The notes under the pieces: model-generated
Told to the model about the DNA's origin: nothing
What the model saw: the letters and a program-made list of their open reading frames with translations, nothing else
Databases searched by the model: none
Assembly (NCBI GenBank): GCA_036274635.1
Contig: DASUFI010000263.1
Span: forward strand, 1-13,379
Source of the DNA: DASUFI01 sp036274635
GTDB taxonomy: Bacteria; Planctomycetota; B15-G4
Reading direction: 5' to 3'
Length of the DNA: 13,379 nt
Part shown: piece after piece, positions 5,810-13,379 of the stretch
Numbering within the stretch: the first letter of the stretch is position 1
Layout: every line of letters begins with the position of its first letter
Program-made: the position numbers and the translations under genes

Positions 5810-7714
5810 GTGAAACAGCCCGACCTGCGAAGCTTCCTGTCCGAGCTGCGAGCGGCGGGCGAGCTGCTGGAGATCGACCGCGAGGCCGACCCCGACCTCG
5901 AGATCGCGGCCATCGCCGATCGCGCCAGCCGCGCCGGCGCGGGCAACAAGGCCCTGCTCTTCACGCGCGTCCGGGGCAGCCACTTCCCGGTGCTGATCAA
6001 CGCCTTCGGCTCCGAGCGGCGCATGAACCTGGTGTGCCGCGTGGAGCGACGCGAGCAGCTCGAGCACCTGCTGGCCGACTTCCTGGCGCAGCTCGAGACG
6101 CCGCGGCGCACGCTGCGCGAGAAGCTGGCCGCGCTGCCGCTGCTCTCGCGCCTGGGGAAGCTGCCGCCGCGCATCCGCCCGACCGGCCCGTGCCAGGACG
6201 TGGTGCACGAGGGCGAGCACGTGGACCTCATGGAGCTGCCCATCCTGCGCACCTGGCCCGACGACGCCGGGCCCGTGATCACGCTGCCGCTGGTCTTCAC
6301 GCGCGACCCCGAGAGCGGCGCCCGCAACTGCGGCATGTACCGCCTGCAGCGCTACGACAAGAACACGCTGGCCTTCCACGTGCACACGCACCACACCGGC
6401 GCCGAGCACCTGCGCCGCTACGCCGCGCTGGGCCAGAAGCGCATGCCGGTGGCCGTGGCCGTGGGCGCCTCGCCGGCCGCGGTCTTCTCGGCCGTCTGCC
6501 CGCTGCCGCCCGGCGTGGACGAGATGCTCTTCGCCGCCTTCCTGCAGGGCGGCCCGGTGGACATGGTGCGCTGCCGCTCGGTGCCGCTCTTCGTGCCGGC
6601 CGCCGCCGAGTTCGTGATCGAGGGCTGGGTGGACGTGGACGAGCGTCGTCGCGAGGGCCCCTTCGGCGACCACACCGGCTTCTACTCGCTGGCCGACGAC
6701 TACCCGGTGCTGCACGTCACGGCGCTGACCCACCGCAAGAACCCCATCTGGCACGCCACCGTCGTCGGGCCGCCGCCGCAGGAGGACTGCTGGATGGGCG
6801 CAGCCATCGAGCGCCTCTTCCTGCCGCTGCAGAAGAAGCTCATGCCCGAGCTCATCGACATGCGCCTGCCCTTCGCGGGCGTCTTCCACAACCTCATGCT
6901 GCTCAAGATCCGCAAGGACTACCCGGGTCAGGCGCGCAAGGTGGCGCACACGGTGTGGGGGCTGGGTCAGGCCATGTTCACCAAGGTCATCGTGGTGCTC
7001 GACGAGGACGGGCCCGACCTGCGCGACGACACGGCGGTGCTGCGCCTGCTGCTCGAGCGCCTCGACGCGGCGCGCGACCTCGAGTTCGTTCTGGGCCCGA
7101 CCGAGACGCTCGACCACGCCTCGCGCGCGCTGCACTTCGGCGGCAAGGTCGCGCTGGACCTCACGCGCGCCTTGCCGGGCGAGGGCGAGCGCGCGCCGGC
7201 CCTGCGCGCCGCCGCCGATGCGCCGCCGCCCGCCGCCGGCGCCGACGAGGTGCGCGCCGAGCTGCTGCGCCTGCCCGGCGTCGCCGACGGCCGCGTGCTG
7301 CTGGACGCGCTCACCGTCGTAGCGGTGGAGAAGGTGCGGCCCGCGGTGCCGCGCGTGACCATCGAGCAGGTCTGGCGCCTCGGCGAGCGCAACGGCTGGA
7401 CGGCCTTCACCGACCGCGTGCTCGTGGTGGACGCCGACCAGCCGCTCGACGACCCCGCGCGCCTGCTGTGGCTGACGGTCGCGAACATCGACCCCGAGCG
7501 CGACCTGGAGCGCTGCGGCGACCCGCACCAGGACGCCTCGCTGCGCCACCGCCCGGGCTGGAACGGCCGGCGCCTCGGCGTGGACGCCACGCGCAAGAAC
7601 GCCGCCGACGGCTTCACCCGCGACTGGCCCACCGAGCAGGTCTTCCCCGACCGCCTGCTCAACAAGATCGCCAACCACTGGCGCGACCTCGGCTTCCCGG
7701 GCGAGATGCCGTGA
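5810..7714 (+). CDS. UbiD-family prenylated-FMN-dependent decarboxylase
   Basis: A 634-residue decarboxylase of the UbiD fold. Key motifs: RNCGMYR (172-178), where Asn173 fits the metal-binding Asn and Arg178 the catalytic Arg; VHTHHTG (191-197); FVIEGWVD (268-275); and EGPFGDHTG (282-290), where Glu282 and Asp287 fit the acidic catalytic residues. The family decarboxylates aromatic or unsaturated acids using prFMN made by a UbiX-type partner, which is not in this window. At 634 residues it is longer than E. coli-type UbiD (about 490) and closer to the long decarboxylases annotated as menaquinone-biosynthesis enzymes in some phyla, which is my preferred but unproven role. The start is GTG at 5810 with GGGAGG only 3 nt ahead. 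The stop overlaps the next gene by 4 nt. Confidence 0.9.
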   Translation: MKQPDLRSFLSELRAAGELLEIDREADPDLEIAAIADRASRAGAGNKALLFTRVRGSHFPVLINAFGSERRMNLVCRVERREQLEHLLADFLAQLETPRRTLREKLAALPLLSRLGKLPPRIRPTGPCQDVVHEGEHVDLMELPILRTWPDDAGPVITLPLVFTRDPESGARNCGMYRLQRYDKNTLAFHVHTHHTGAEHLRRYAALGQKRMPVAVAVGASPAAVFSAVCPLPPGVDEMLFAAFLQGGPVDMVRCRSVPLFVPAAAEFVIEGWVDVDERRREGPFGDHTGFYSLADDYPVLHVTALTHRKNPIWHATVVGPPPQEDCWMGAAIERLFLPLQKKLMPELIDMRLPFAGVFHNLMLLKIRKDYPGQARKVAHTVWGLGQAMFTKVIVVLDEDGPDLRDDTAVLRLLLERLDAARDLEFVLGPTETLDHASRALHFGGKVALDLTRALPGEGERAPALRAAADAPPPAAGADEVRAELLRLPGVADGRVLLDALTVVAVEKVRPAVPRVTIEQVWRLGERNGWTAFTDRVLVVDADQPLDDPARLLWLTVANIDPERDLERCGDPHQDASLRHRPGWNGRRLGVDATRKNAADGFTRDWPTEQVFPDRLLNKIANHWRDLGFPGEMP

Positions 7715-8418
7715 GCCGCGGCGCGCCGCGGGCGCTGCCGCGCGCCTTCTTCGAGCGCGAGGTGCTGGACGTCGCGCGCGACCTCGTCGGCGCGCTGCTC
7801 GTGCGCCGCGCCGGACGCGCGCTGCGCGTGGCGCGGCTGGTCGAGCTGGAGGCCTACGGCGGCGAGGGCGTCGATCCGTCGGCGCACTCGTTCCGCGGCT
7901 GCACGCCGCGCTGCCGCGTGATGTTCGGGCCGGCGGGGCATGCCTACGTCTACACCACGCACCAGGGGCGCTGCTGCCTGAACGTCTCGGCGGTGGGTGA
8001 CCGCAGCGGGCAGGCGGTGCTGCTGCGCGCGGCCGAGCCGCTGAGCGGCGCCGATGCGATGCGTGGCGCGCGCCTCGCCGGGCTGGCCCACGGCCCGACG
8101 CGCGTGCGCCTGCTCGCCGGCGGCCGCGAGCACGAGCTGCTCTCGGGGCCGGCGCGGCTGTGCGCCGGGCTGGGCGTGGACCGCGCGCTGGACGGCGTCG
8201 ACCTGTGCGACTCGGCGGGACCGCTGTGGCTGGCACAGGGCGAGCGCGCGGCCCGCGTGCTGTGGACGCCGCGCGTCGGGCTCAACCCCAAGTCGGCGTC
8301 GTTCGGCTGGCGCTGGCGAGCCATCGAAGCGGATTCGCGCGCGCTGAGCGGCCGTCGTGGCGGAGGCCTGCGTCGGCCGGCGCCCGCGCGCCGACCGCGG
8401 CCGCAGGTGGCGCGCTGA
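7711..8418 (+). CDS. 3-methyladenine DNA glycosylase (AAG/MPG family)
   Basis: Base-excision repair enzyme that removes alkylated purines from DNA. In 235 residues the family signature is clear: ARDLVGALLVRR (22-33), LVELEAYGG with catalytic Glu47, SAHSF (His59), TPRCRVMFGPAGHAYVY (65-81), CCLN (88-91), VLLRAAEP, LAHGPTRVRLL, LSGPARLCAGLGV, and the closing RVGLNPKSASFGWRWRA. At 84-86 the protein reads HQG where the family normally has YGM, so the DNA-intercalating Tyr is His; PRN is also PRC (Cys68). An Arg/Pro-rich tail of about 25 residues follows the domain. The GTG at 7711 overlaps the UbiD-family stop (GTGA), so the two genes are translationally coupled. The gene ends 9 bp before the convergent TPR gene and no terminator hairpin is visible between them. 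Confidence 0.92.
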   Translation: MSRGAPRALPRAFFEREVLDVARDLVGALLVRRAGRALRVARLVELEAYGGEGVDPSAHSFRGCTPRCRVMFGPAGHAYVYTTHQGRCCLNVSAVGDRSGQAVLLRAAEPLSGADAMRGARLAGLAHGPTRVRLLAGGREHELLSGPARLCAGLGVDRALDGVDLCDSAGPLWLAQGERAARVLWTPRVGLNPKSASFGWRWRAIEADSRALSGRRGGGLRRPAPARRPRPQVAR

Positions 8419-8427
8419 GCAACGGGT

Positions 8428-9855
8428 CTACTTCGGCGCGGCCAGCGCGTCGCCGAGACGGAGGTACAGCGCGTCGAGTCCCCGGGCGTCGGGCACATCC
8501 TTCGCAGACGCGAGGATCAGAGTGCTCAAGCGCTCGGCCAGTGGCAGGCGTCCGGCGTGCTCGTCGAACTGCACGGCGAGACGCAGCAGCCTGGGGTCAT
8601 CGGGATGCTTTGCGAGCGCTGTGCCCAGCAAGGCCTCGTCGGGCTTGCCATCGCGCAGCGAAGCGGCCAGCAGGCTTGCCGCGCAGCTCGCATCGCCGTA
8701 TTTCTCCCAGCCGAAGCGATCCAGCTCGGCGAGCTCTTCGCTTCGAGCGGCCTCGAGGAGACCGCTCAGCGTCCGGAGCGCGGCGGGATCGTGCAGGCTT
8801 CGTACCCGTGCCTGCAGTCGGTCCTGGTGGTCCGCCACGATCTGCGACCACGACTGGATGCCGGCGAGGACCATGGCCGCAAAGATCCGATCGCCCACGG
8901 CGGCGTCCGCCGCATCGCGCGCGTCGGGGCCGATGAGCTTCAGCGCGGCCACCGCGTCGCGCGCCTTCGCGACGACGTCCGCGTCCGGCTTGCCGCCCAT
9001 CGCCCGCTCCATCGGGTCCGCGGGCATGGTCTGCTCGAGCAACACGAGCGCGTGCAACTCGCGCACCCGGGGTGCGGTTGGGCCAAAGGCGTCGTCGACG
9101 CGCGCCAGGTCGGCCGCCAGGTAGTCGTCGCGGCGCTTCTCGTTCCACCAGTTCCTGTCGAAGTGCAAGTCGAGCAGGATCAGATCGCGCGCGGCGTCGG
9201 GCTGCTTGCTGGCGACGCCCGCGAGCAGATCGGCGCGCCGCATCCATGGACTCACCGGGCCATGCACCCAGCCGAGCGTCTCCTCGATGTCCGTATGCTG
9301 GCGCTTGACGTCCAGCTGCTTCCACTCCGCCACGGCGTCGGCGGGCCGCCCCAGCTGCAGCAGCGTCTCCGCCTGCAGGGCGTGGAGCGCAGAAGCCTGG
9401 AACGCCGGATGCGCGAGCAGCTTGGCATACGTCGCCTCGGCCTCCGCCCAGCGGCCGGCCCGGTGGAGATCGAGCGCCCACTCCTCGGCGATCATGACGT
9501 TGTCCGGATCCGCCTCGAGCGCCCGCTCGTGCAGCTTCAGCGAGAGCGCCGGCTCCATGTCGAACAGCAGGTTGCCGAGCAGGAAGTCGTGCGCGGCCGT
9601 GCGCTGCGACTCCGGCACGGCGTCGAGCAGCTGCTGCGTGCTCTCGGACACCTTGCCCTCGTCGAGCAGCGCCACGTTCGTCTGCATGATCGGGTCATAC
9701 ACCGACGACAGGTCCTGGACCTGCTGCTGGAAGGCCATGAACCTCTGCTTTTCGGCGGCGCCGATGGCCTCCTGCGCGACAGCGGATTGCGGACAAGTCA
9801 TCAGGCCGGCGAGGAGGGCGAGAGGCAACCTGACAGCAGGCCGAGTGGCGGACAC
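8428..9855 (-). CDS. Secreted TPR-like repeat protein of unknown function
   Basis: A 475-residue exported protein. Residues 1-27 are a typical signal peptide (LPLALLAGLM, cleavage after AVA before Gln28). The body is almost all alpha-helical with tetratricopeptide-like pairs, for example LLFDMEPALSLKLHERALEADPDNVMIAEEWALDLHRAGRWAEAEATYAKLL, then ALHALQAETLLQLGRPADAVAEWKQL, and near the end PDEALLGTALAKHPDDPRLLRLAVQFDEHAGR. Such proteins are scaffolds for protein-protein contact; no catalytic motif is visible. The start is GTG at 9855, supported by AAGGAG with a 6-nt spacer. It is divergent from the secreted HAF-repeat gene, with a 214-bp gap (9856-10069) in which I find no clear promoter or repeat. 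Function unknown. Confidence 0.88.
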   Translation of the reverse strand: MSATRPAVRLPLALLAGLMTCPQSAVAQEAIGAAEKQRFMAFQQQVQDLSSVYDPIMQTNVALLDEGKVSESTQQLLDAVPESQRTAAHDFLLGNLLFDMEPALSLKLHERALEADPDNVMIAEEWALDLHRAGRWAEAEATYAKLLAHPAFQASALHALQAETLLQLGRPADAVAEWKQLDVKRQHTDIEETLGWVHGPVSPWMRRADLLAGVASKQPDAARDLILLDLHFDRNWWNEKRRDDYLAADLARVDDAFGPTAPRVRELHALVLLEQTMPADPMERAMGGKPDADVVAKARDAVAALKLIGPDARDAADAAVGDRIFAAMVLAGIQSWSQIVADHQDRLQARVRSLHDPAALRTLSGLLEAARSEELAELDRFGWEKYGDASCAASLLAASLRDGKPDEALLGTALAKHPDDPRLLRLAVQFDEHAGRLPLAERLSTLILASAKDVPDARGLDALYLRLGDALAAPK

Positions 9856-10069
9856 GAACGGCTCCTTCGCGGGACGGACGCGGGTCAGAGAGCGAAAGCG
9901 TAGCGGATGGCCGGCTCACGCCCGCAGGCTGAGGCAGTCTCCAGCCGGCACGAAGCCGAGGGTGGTTCTGCACTCTGCCACGATCGCCGCAGTGCCGGCC
10001 AACGGCTGCCGCCTCCCCGGCCGCGCGCGAACGGCGTAGGCTGGCTCCTCGCCCTCCGGAGGTCGTCCC

Positions 10070-11536
10070 ATGCGTGCCGCGCTCGCGCTGCTGCTTCTCG
10101 CCGTCCCGCTCTCCGCGCAGGACTACAACGTCGGTCAGCTCGATCTCACGGGCACCACGATCTTCGGCACCGCCGCGTCGATCTGCCGCACGGGTGACTT
10201 CGCCGCCGGAACCGCGCAGGCCATGGGCGCCTCGTGGAGCAAGCCCGCGCGCTGGCAGCTCGGCCAGCCGACGACCCTCCTGCCCATCCTGCTCGGCGAC
10301 GAGACCGGCTCGGCCTGGGGCATCAACGACGCGGGCCAGGTGGCGGGCGAGAGCGTCGACGTCAAGCAGCAGGGCCCGCTCACCATCTTCACCGAGCACG
10401 GCGTCGCGTGGCTGGGCGGGCCGCCCGTCCCGCTGTCCAGCCTCGCGACCAGCGGAGACACCGACATCGAGCCCTTCGTGGGAGTGGCCATCACCAACCA
10501 CTCCGAGATCCTGGGCTGGGGCAAGCGCCCGGGCGTCGACGGCCTCCGCGGCTTCGTGCTCGATGCGGCCGGCGTGATGACCGACATCGGCTCGCTGCTG
10601 GGCACGCCGACGGGCTCGGCCATGCCGGCCGCGATCAACGAGCAGGGCGCGGTGGTGGGCGCCTCCACGGCGCCGGACTTCTTCAACCACGCCTTCGTCT
10701 GGCAGGGCGGCGTGATGCAGGACCTGCACGTGCTCTCGGGCGTGCCGGGCCGCAACAGCCACGCGGCCGCGATCAACGAGGCCGGCACCATCGTGGGCGA
10801 CGCCGATCCCACGGCCGACTTCCTCGACTACCAGAGCGCGGCGGTGTGGCAGGACGGCGTGGTCACCTTCCTGCCCGACCTCGGCGACGTCGGGGGCGTC
10901 ATCGAGAGCTTCGCGCGCGACATCAACGACCACGGCACCATCGTGGGCACGTCCGTCACGCCCGCCTTCGAGGTGCACGCGGTCACGTGGCGCGACGGCC
11001 AGTGCGTGGACCTCAATGCGCTCATTCCGCCCGGCACCGGCTGGCTGCTGGCCAACGCCTATTCCATCAGCAACGACGGCCGCATCGTGGGCGAGGGCTT
11101 CACGCCGAATGGCATCAAGGCCTTCGTGCTCGTGCCTGACAGCGCCGGCGGCTTCGAGGTTTACGGCGCGGGCACTCCCGGCAGCGGCGGCTTCGTGCCG
11201 GGCCTGTGGGGCGAGGGCTGGCCCAACGGCAACGGCGAGATCTCGCTCGCGGTGACGAACGGCCTCGGCGGCGCGGCGGGCCTGATGCTCGTGGGCCTCG
11301 ACGACCAGACCGCGCCGTTCAAGGGGGGCACGCTGTCGGTGCTGCCGCTGTCGCCGCTGGCCGTGCCGCTGTTGCTGTCGGCGGGGGGCGCGGGCGGCGG
11401 CCAGTGGACGCTGCCGCTGACGCTGCCGCCGTCGGTGCCGAGCGCGTCGCTCTTCCTGCAGGCGGCGCTGGCGGATGCGGGCGCGACCGGGGGCGCGACG
11501 CTCACGAACGCCGTGAAGATCGACCTCGCGCCCTGA
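10070..11536 (+). CDS. Secreted HAF-repeat protein with a glycine/proline-rich C-terminal module
   Basis: A 488-residue exported protein. The signal peptide (MRAALALLLLAVPLSA) is probably cleaved before QDYN. Residues 75 to about 345 hold about six copies of an HAF-type repeat, recognisable by A-IN-xG-IVG cores: WGINDAGQVAGES, VAITNHSEILGWG, AAINEQGAVVGAS, AAINEAGTIVGDA, RDINDHGTIVGTS and YSISNDGRIVGEG, most followed by (H)AF/AV-W and a short hydrophobic strand. This suggests a beta-propeller-like extracellular domain. From about 363 a separate module begins with YGAGTPGSGG and ends LTNAVKIDLAP; I associate it from memory with secreted Planctomycetota proteins. The ATG at 10070 is well supported by GGAGG with a 7-nt spacer. 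It is convergent with the ligase gene (25-bp gap). Role unknown; surface or extracellular location inferred. Confidence 0.9.
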   Translation: MRAALALLLLAVPLSAQDYNVGQLDLTGTTIFGTAASICRTGDFAAGTAQAMGASWSKPARWQLGQPTTLLPILLGDETGSAWGINDAGQVAGESVDVKQQGPLTIFTEHGVAWLGGPPVPLSSLATSGDTDIEPFVGVAITNHSEILGWGKRPGVDGLRGFVLDAAGVMTDIGSLLGTPTGSAMPAAINEQGAVVGASTAPDFFNHAFVWQGGVMQDLHVLSGVPGRNSHAAAINEAGTIVGDADPTADFLDYQSAAVWQDGVVTFLPDLGDVGGVIESFARDINDHGTIVGTSVTPAFEVHAVTWRDGQCVDLNALIPPGTGWLLANAYSISNDGRIVGEGFTPNGIKAFVLVPDSAGGFEVYGAGTPGSGGFVPGLWGEGWPNGNGEISLAVTNGLGGAAGLMLVGLDDQTAPFKGGTLSVLPLSPLAVPLLLSAGGAGGGQWTLPLTLPPSVPSASLFLQAALADAGATGGATLTNAVKIDLAP

Positions 11537-11561
11537 GCGGCCCTGGGGTCCGCGGGCGCGC

Positions 11562-12671
11562 TCAGCGCGGCCGGCCCGGTGCCCGCCGCGAGCGTTGCAC
11601 GCCGGTGGCACGGCGAGGACGCGCGCCGCCGCCAGACTGCAGCAGACGTGCCGCCCCGCCCGCGCCCTCGTCCAGCTGATCGAGCCGGCACTGACGCGCG
11701 GCCTTGTCCGGTCGCCAGCGCAGGAAGCGCGTGCCGTGCCTGAAGCGCCCGCCGCTGCTGTGGTCGAACTCGACCTCGACGACCAGCTCGGGGCGCAGCG
11801 GGTGCCACTCGCGCGACTCGTGGCTCCAGCGGCTCGGGCCGCCGGGCGCGCGCCCGGTGAAGCCCGGCGGGTGCCGCTCGGCCCACAGGCGCGGGGTGAG
11901 CGCGCGGCGCTCGGCCAAGGGCAGGCTGGAGGTGAATCCCACGTGGTGCAGCAGCCCGGCGGCGTCGTACAGGCCGAGGAGCAGCGAGCCGATCACCTCG
12001 CCGCGCGCCGCCAGACGGAAGCCCCCGACGACGCAATCGGCCGTGCGCCGCCGCTTCACCTTGACCATGGCGCTGCGCTCGCCGGAGGCGTAGGCCGCAT
12101 CCAGGCGCTTGGCCATCACGCCATCGAGGCCGCTTCGCGCGTGGCGCCGCCAGCGCTCGGCGATGGCGCGGCTCGTCGTCGCCGGCGAGAGCGCGAAGCG
12201 CGGCTGGCGCGCGAGGAAGCGCTGCGCGAAGCGCTCCAGCCGCCGGCGCCGGTCGCGCAGCGGACGCTCCACGAGCACGGTGCCGCGCTGGTCGACCAGC
12301 AGGTCGAAGACCACCAGCCGCGCGGGGTGCTCGCGCGCGAGTCGCGTCACGCGGCTGACCGCCGGATGGATGCGCTGCAGCAGCTGATCGAACTGCAGGC
12401 CGTCCTTGCCCAGCAGGATGATCTCGCCATCGAGCACGCAGCGCTTCGCTCGCAGCGCCAGCGCGGCCGCCTGCAGCTCGGGGAAGTAGCGCTCGAGCGG
12501 CTGCCCCGAGCGCGACTGCAGGCGCACGTCGCCGTCGTCGCGGAAGAGCAGGCAGCGGAAGCCGTCCCACTTGGGCTCGAACTGCCAGCCTTCGCCAGGC
12601 GGAAGCTCGGTCGAGGCGCGCGCCTCCATCGGAGGGTAAGGGCGCGACGGCGCAGCTCGCGAGCGTGGCAT
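11562..12671 (-). CDS. ATP-dependent DNA ligase, stand-alone LigC type
   Basis: Seals nicks in DNA using ATP through a covalent lysine-AMP intermediate. In 369 residues the nucleotidyltransferase motifs are in order: I, EPKWDGFR with Lys34; Ia, SRSG (53-56); III, LDGEI (80-84); IIIa, VVFDLL (120-125); IV, LDGVMAKR (182-189); V, MVKVK (202-206). An OB-fold domain follows (GSLLLGLYDAAG to the REWHPLRPELVVEVEFDH and GTRFLRWRPDK segments). There is no polymerase or nuclease domain, so this is not a full LigD, and no Ku gene is in the window. Such enzymes serve in DNA repair beside the essential NAD-dependent ligase. The start ATG at 12671 keeps the family's short leader before PPMEA but has no clear ribosome site. 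The frame stays open upstream to 12914, and an internal ATG at 12629 is an alternative. It ends in an Arg-rich tail. Confidence 0.9.
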   Translation of the reverse strand: MPRSRAAPSRPYPPMEARASTELPPGEGWQFEPKWDGFRCLLFRDDGDVRLQSRSGQPLERYFPELQAAALALRAKRCVLDGEIILLGKDGLQFDQLLQRIHPAVSRVTRLAREHPARLVVFDLLVDQRGTVLVERPLRDRRRRLERFAQRFLARQPRFALSPATTSRAIAERWRRHARSGLDGVMAKRLDAAYASGERSAMVKVKRRRTADCVVGGFRLAARGEVIGSLLLGLYDAAGLLHHVGFTSSLPLAERRALTPRLWAERHPPGFTGRAPGGPSRWSHESREWHPLRPELVVEVEFDHSSGGRFRHGTRFLRWRPDKAARQCRLDQLDEGAGGAARLLQSGGGARPRRATGVQRSRRAPGRPR

Positions 12672-12818
12672 GCAGGCAACGACCGCAAGCTGCGTGCCGC
12701 CGACCGTGTCGGCGCGATGTCCTCGCTGCCATCGCGCCGGCTGCAGTTTGGCGCCGCTCGCCCGTCGTGGCCGGGGGATCGAATCGGCGGATCGCCCTTT
12801 GCTGAAGCCGCTGTCGCC

Positions 12819-12837
12819 GAAGGGCGTATCGCCCTTC
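12819..12837. promoter_or_regulatory. 8-bp inverted repeat ahead of the small disordered-protein gene
   Basis: GAAGGGCG and CGCCCTTC flank a 3-nt centre (TAT), 6 nt ahead of the Shine-Dalgarno of the gene starting at 12856. ATCGCCCTT occurs both here (12828-12836) and at 12791-12799, so the region holds a direct and an inverted copy of one element. It could be an operator or a leader hairpin. The remaining part of the divergent gap (12672-12855) shows no convincing -10/-35 pair. Confidence 0.4.
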
Positions 12838-12855
12838 ACCCATGAGGAGACAGCC

Positions 12856-13302
12856 ATGACGAAGCGAAAGGATTCAGGAGGCGGCCGGGCGCAGGGCGCC
12901 AAGGGCGCCACCAAGCAGGAGCCAGCGTCGCGCGGCAGCCAGCGCGATGGCGGCCAGGGCGGCGCGACACCGACCCGCGAGGGTGCTGATCGCGAGCGCG
13001 ACAGCGAAGGGATGGGCTCGCGCCAGGGCGGATATCAGGTCGGCTCCGGGGCCCGGAGCCAGGACCAGGATTCGAGCCAGGGCGACGAGCACGAGGAGGT
13101 CTGGACCTCGCCCCAGCGGCATCGCGAGCTCGAAGCCGGCGACGAAGGACGCGGGGGCGGCTCCCCTGGCTCGTCACGCTCCGGCGGCGGTGCGCGATCC
13201 AGCGGGTCGTCGCGGTCCGGCGGCTCGTCCAAGTCCGGCGGCTCGACGCCGTCCGGCGGATCGCGCGGCTCGAGCGGTCGCGGCAGCTCGCGCAGCCGCT
13301 GA
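12856..13302 (+). CDS. Small low-complexity, probably disordered Gly/Ser/Arg-rich protein
   Basis: A 148-residue hydrophilic protein with no cysteine, no membrane segment and no recognisable fold. It starts MTKRKDSGGG, continues with a Gln/Gly/Arg/Asp-rich section, and has one short charged patch (GDEHEEVWTSPQRHRELEAGDEG) with the only Trp. It ends in six six-residue units of consensus SGGSSR. The ATG at 12856 has a strong ribosome site (GAGGAGA, 5-nt spacer), better than most genes here, which argues that it is translated; the frame remains open upstream but without such support. It is divergent from the LigC-type ligase. The overall charge and composition would suit a nucleic-acid- or condensate-associated protein, but nothing specific supports this, and no function is assigned. 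The 77 bp after it hold no gene I can support. Confidence 0.65.
   Translation: MTKRKDSGGGRAQGAKGATKQEPASRGSQRDGGQGGATPTREGADRERDSEGMGSRQGGYQVGSGARSQDQDSSQGDEHEEVWTSPQRHRELEAGDEGRGGGSPGSSRSGGGARSSGSSRSGGSSKSGGSTPSGGSRGSSGRGSSRSR
13180..13287 (+). repeat. Six tandem copies of an 18-bp in-frame repeat
   Basis: Units begin at 13180, 13198, 13216, 13234, 13252 and 13270, exactly 18 bp apart. Four begin TCCGGCGG; the second begins TCCAGCGG and the last TCGAGCGG. They encode SGGGAR, SSGSSR, SGGSSK, SGGSTP, SGGSRG and SSGRGS. The exact period and in-frame register indicate slippage or unequal-exchange growth inside the coding sequence. Confidence 0.85.
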
Positions 13303-13379
13303 CGCCGGGCCGGGGTGGGCGCCGGCGTGTCCAATCGCCTCCGCCGGCGTCCATCCGCGGGCGGCGGCCTCGCGTCGTC

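Noticed and set aside
5732..8236. An 834-codon open frame on the minus strand opposite the UbiD-family and glycosylase genes
   Set aside because: Low-complexity Arg/His/Val/Gln-rich translation without motifs, opposite two genes with conserved catalytic residues. It is a GC-driven shadow.
12672..12914. N-terminal extension of the ligase by 81 residues to an ATG at 12914
   Set aside because: The extension runs through the divergent gap and the start of the small plus-strand gene, has no family similarity, and the ligase family begins close to the PPMEA segment just after 12671.
13320..13349. Possible terminator hairpin after the small gene (two CGCCGGCG copies)
   Set aside because: CGCCGGCG is self-complementary and common in such GC-rich DNA; the loop is 14 nt and no T-run follows.

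Overview
The window is very GC-rich (low seventies per cent by eye), densely coding bacterial chromosome. I can support ten protein genes and see no RNA gene, CRISPR array, integrase, transposase or phage gene. The best lineage clue is the secreted protein at 10070-11536: HAF-type repeats followed by a glycine/proline-rich C-terminal module of the 'GAGTPGSGG ... LTNAVKIDL' type, which from memory I associate with Planctomycetota. A BlaI/M56 regulatory pair and a long (634 aa) UbiD-type decarboxylase are compatible with that, but Myxococcota or another high-GC phylum cannot be excluded from the sequence alone.

Layout. Positions 27-4011 (minus strand, transcribed right to left) hold a regulatory unit: a BlaI/MecI-type repressor, a 931-residue BlaR1-like M56 membrane metallopeptidase starting 2 nt after it, and a secreted protein of unknown function further downstream. 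The region ahead of blaI (4012-4240) carries two adjacent 16-bp palindromes of the shared form TGCT-N8-AGCA (probable operator pair) and a perfect 14-bp hairpin in the predicted mRNA leader. Positions 4241-5735 (minus) hold a purine salvage pair, purine nucleoside phosphorylase then hypoxanthine phosphoribosyltransferase, overlapping by 8 bp: the first releases hypoxanthine or guanine from nucleosides, the second converts the base to IMP or GMP.

Divergent from these, 5810-8418 (plus) encodes a UbiD-family prFMN-dependent decarboxylase and, by a 4-nt GTGA overlap, an AAG/MPG-type 3-methyladenine DNA glycosylase in which the usual DNA-intercalating Tyr-Gly is His-Gln. Positions 8428-9855 (minus) encode a secreted TPR-like protein, divergent from the secreted HAF-repeat protein at 10070-11536 (plus). 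Positions 11562-12671 (minus) encode a stand-alone LigC-type ATP-dependent DNA ligase. Divergent from it is a small, fully low-complexity 148-residue protein (12856-13302) whose end is built from an exact-period 18-bp repeat.

The points most worth following are the BlaI/M56 unit (tandem operators, leader hairpin, an eight-copy 34/35-residue repeat sensor domain and no beta-lactamase gene nearby), the active-site substitution in the glycosylase, and the in-frame minisatellite in the small disordered protein.
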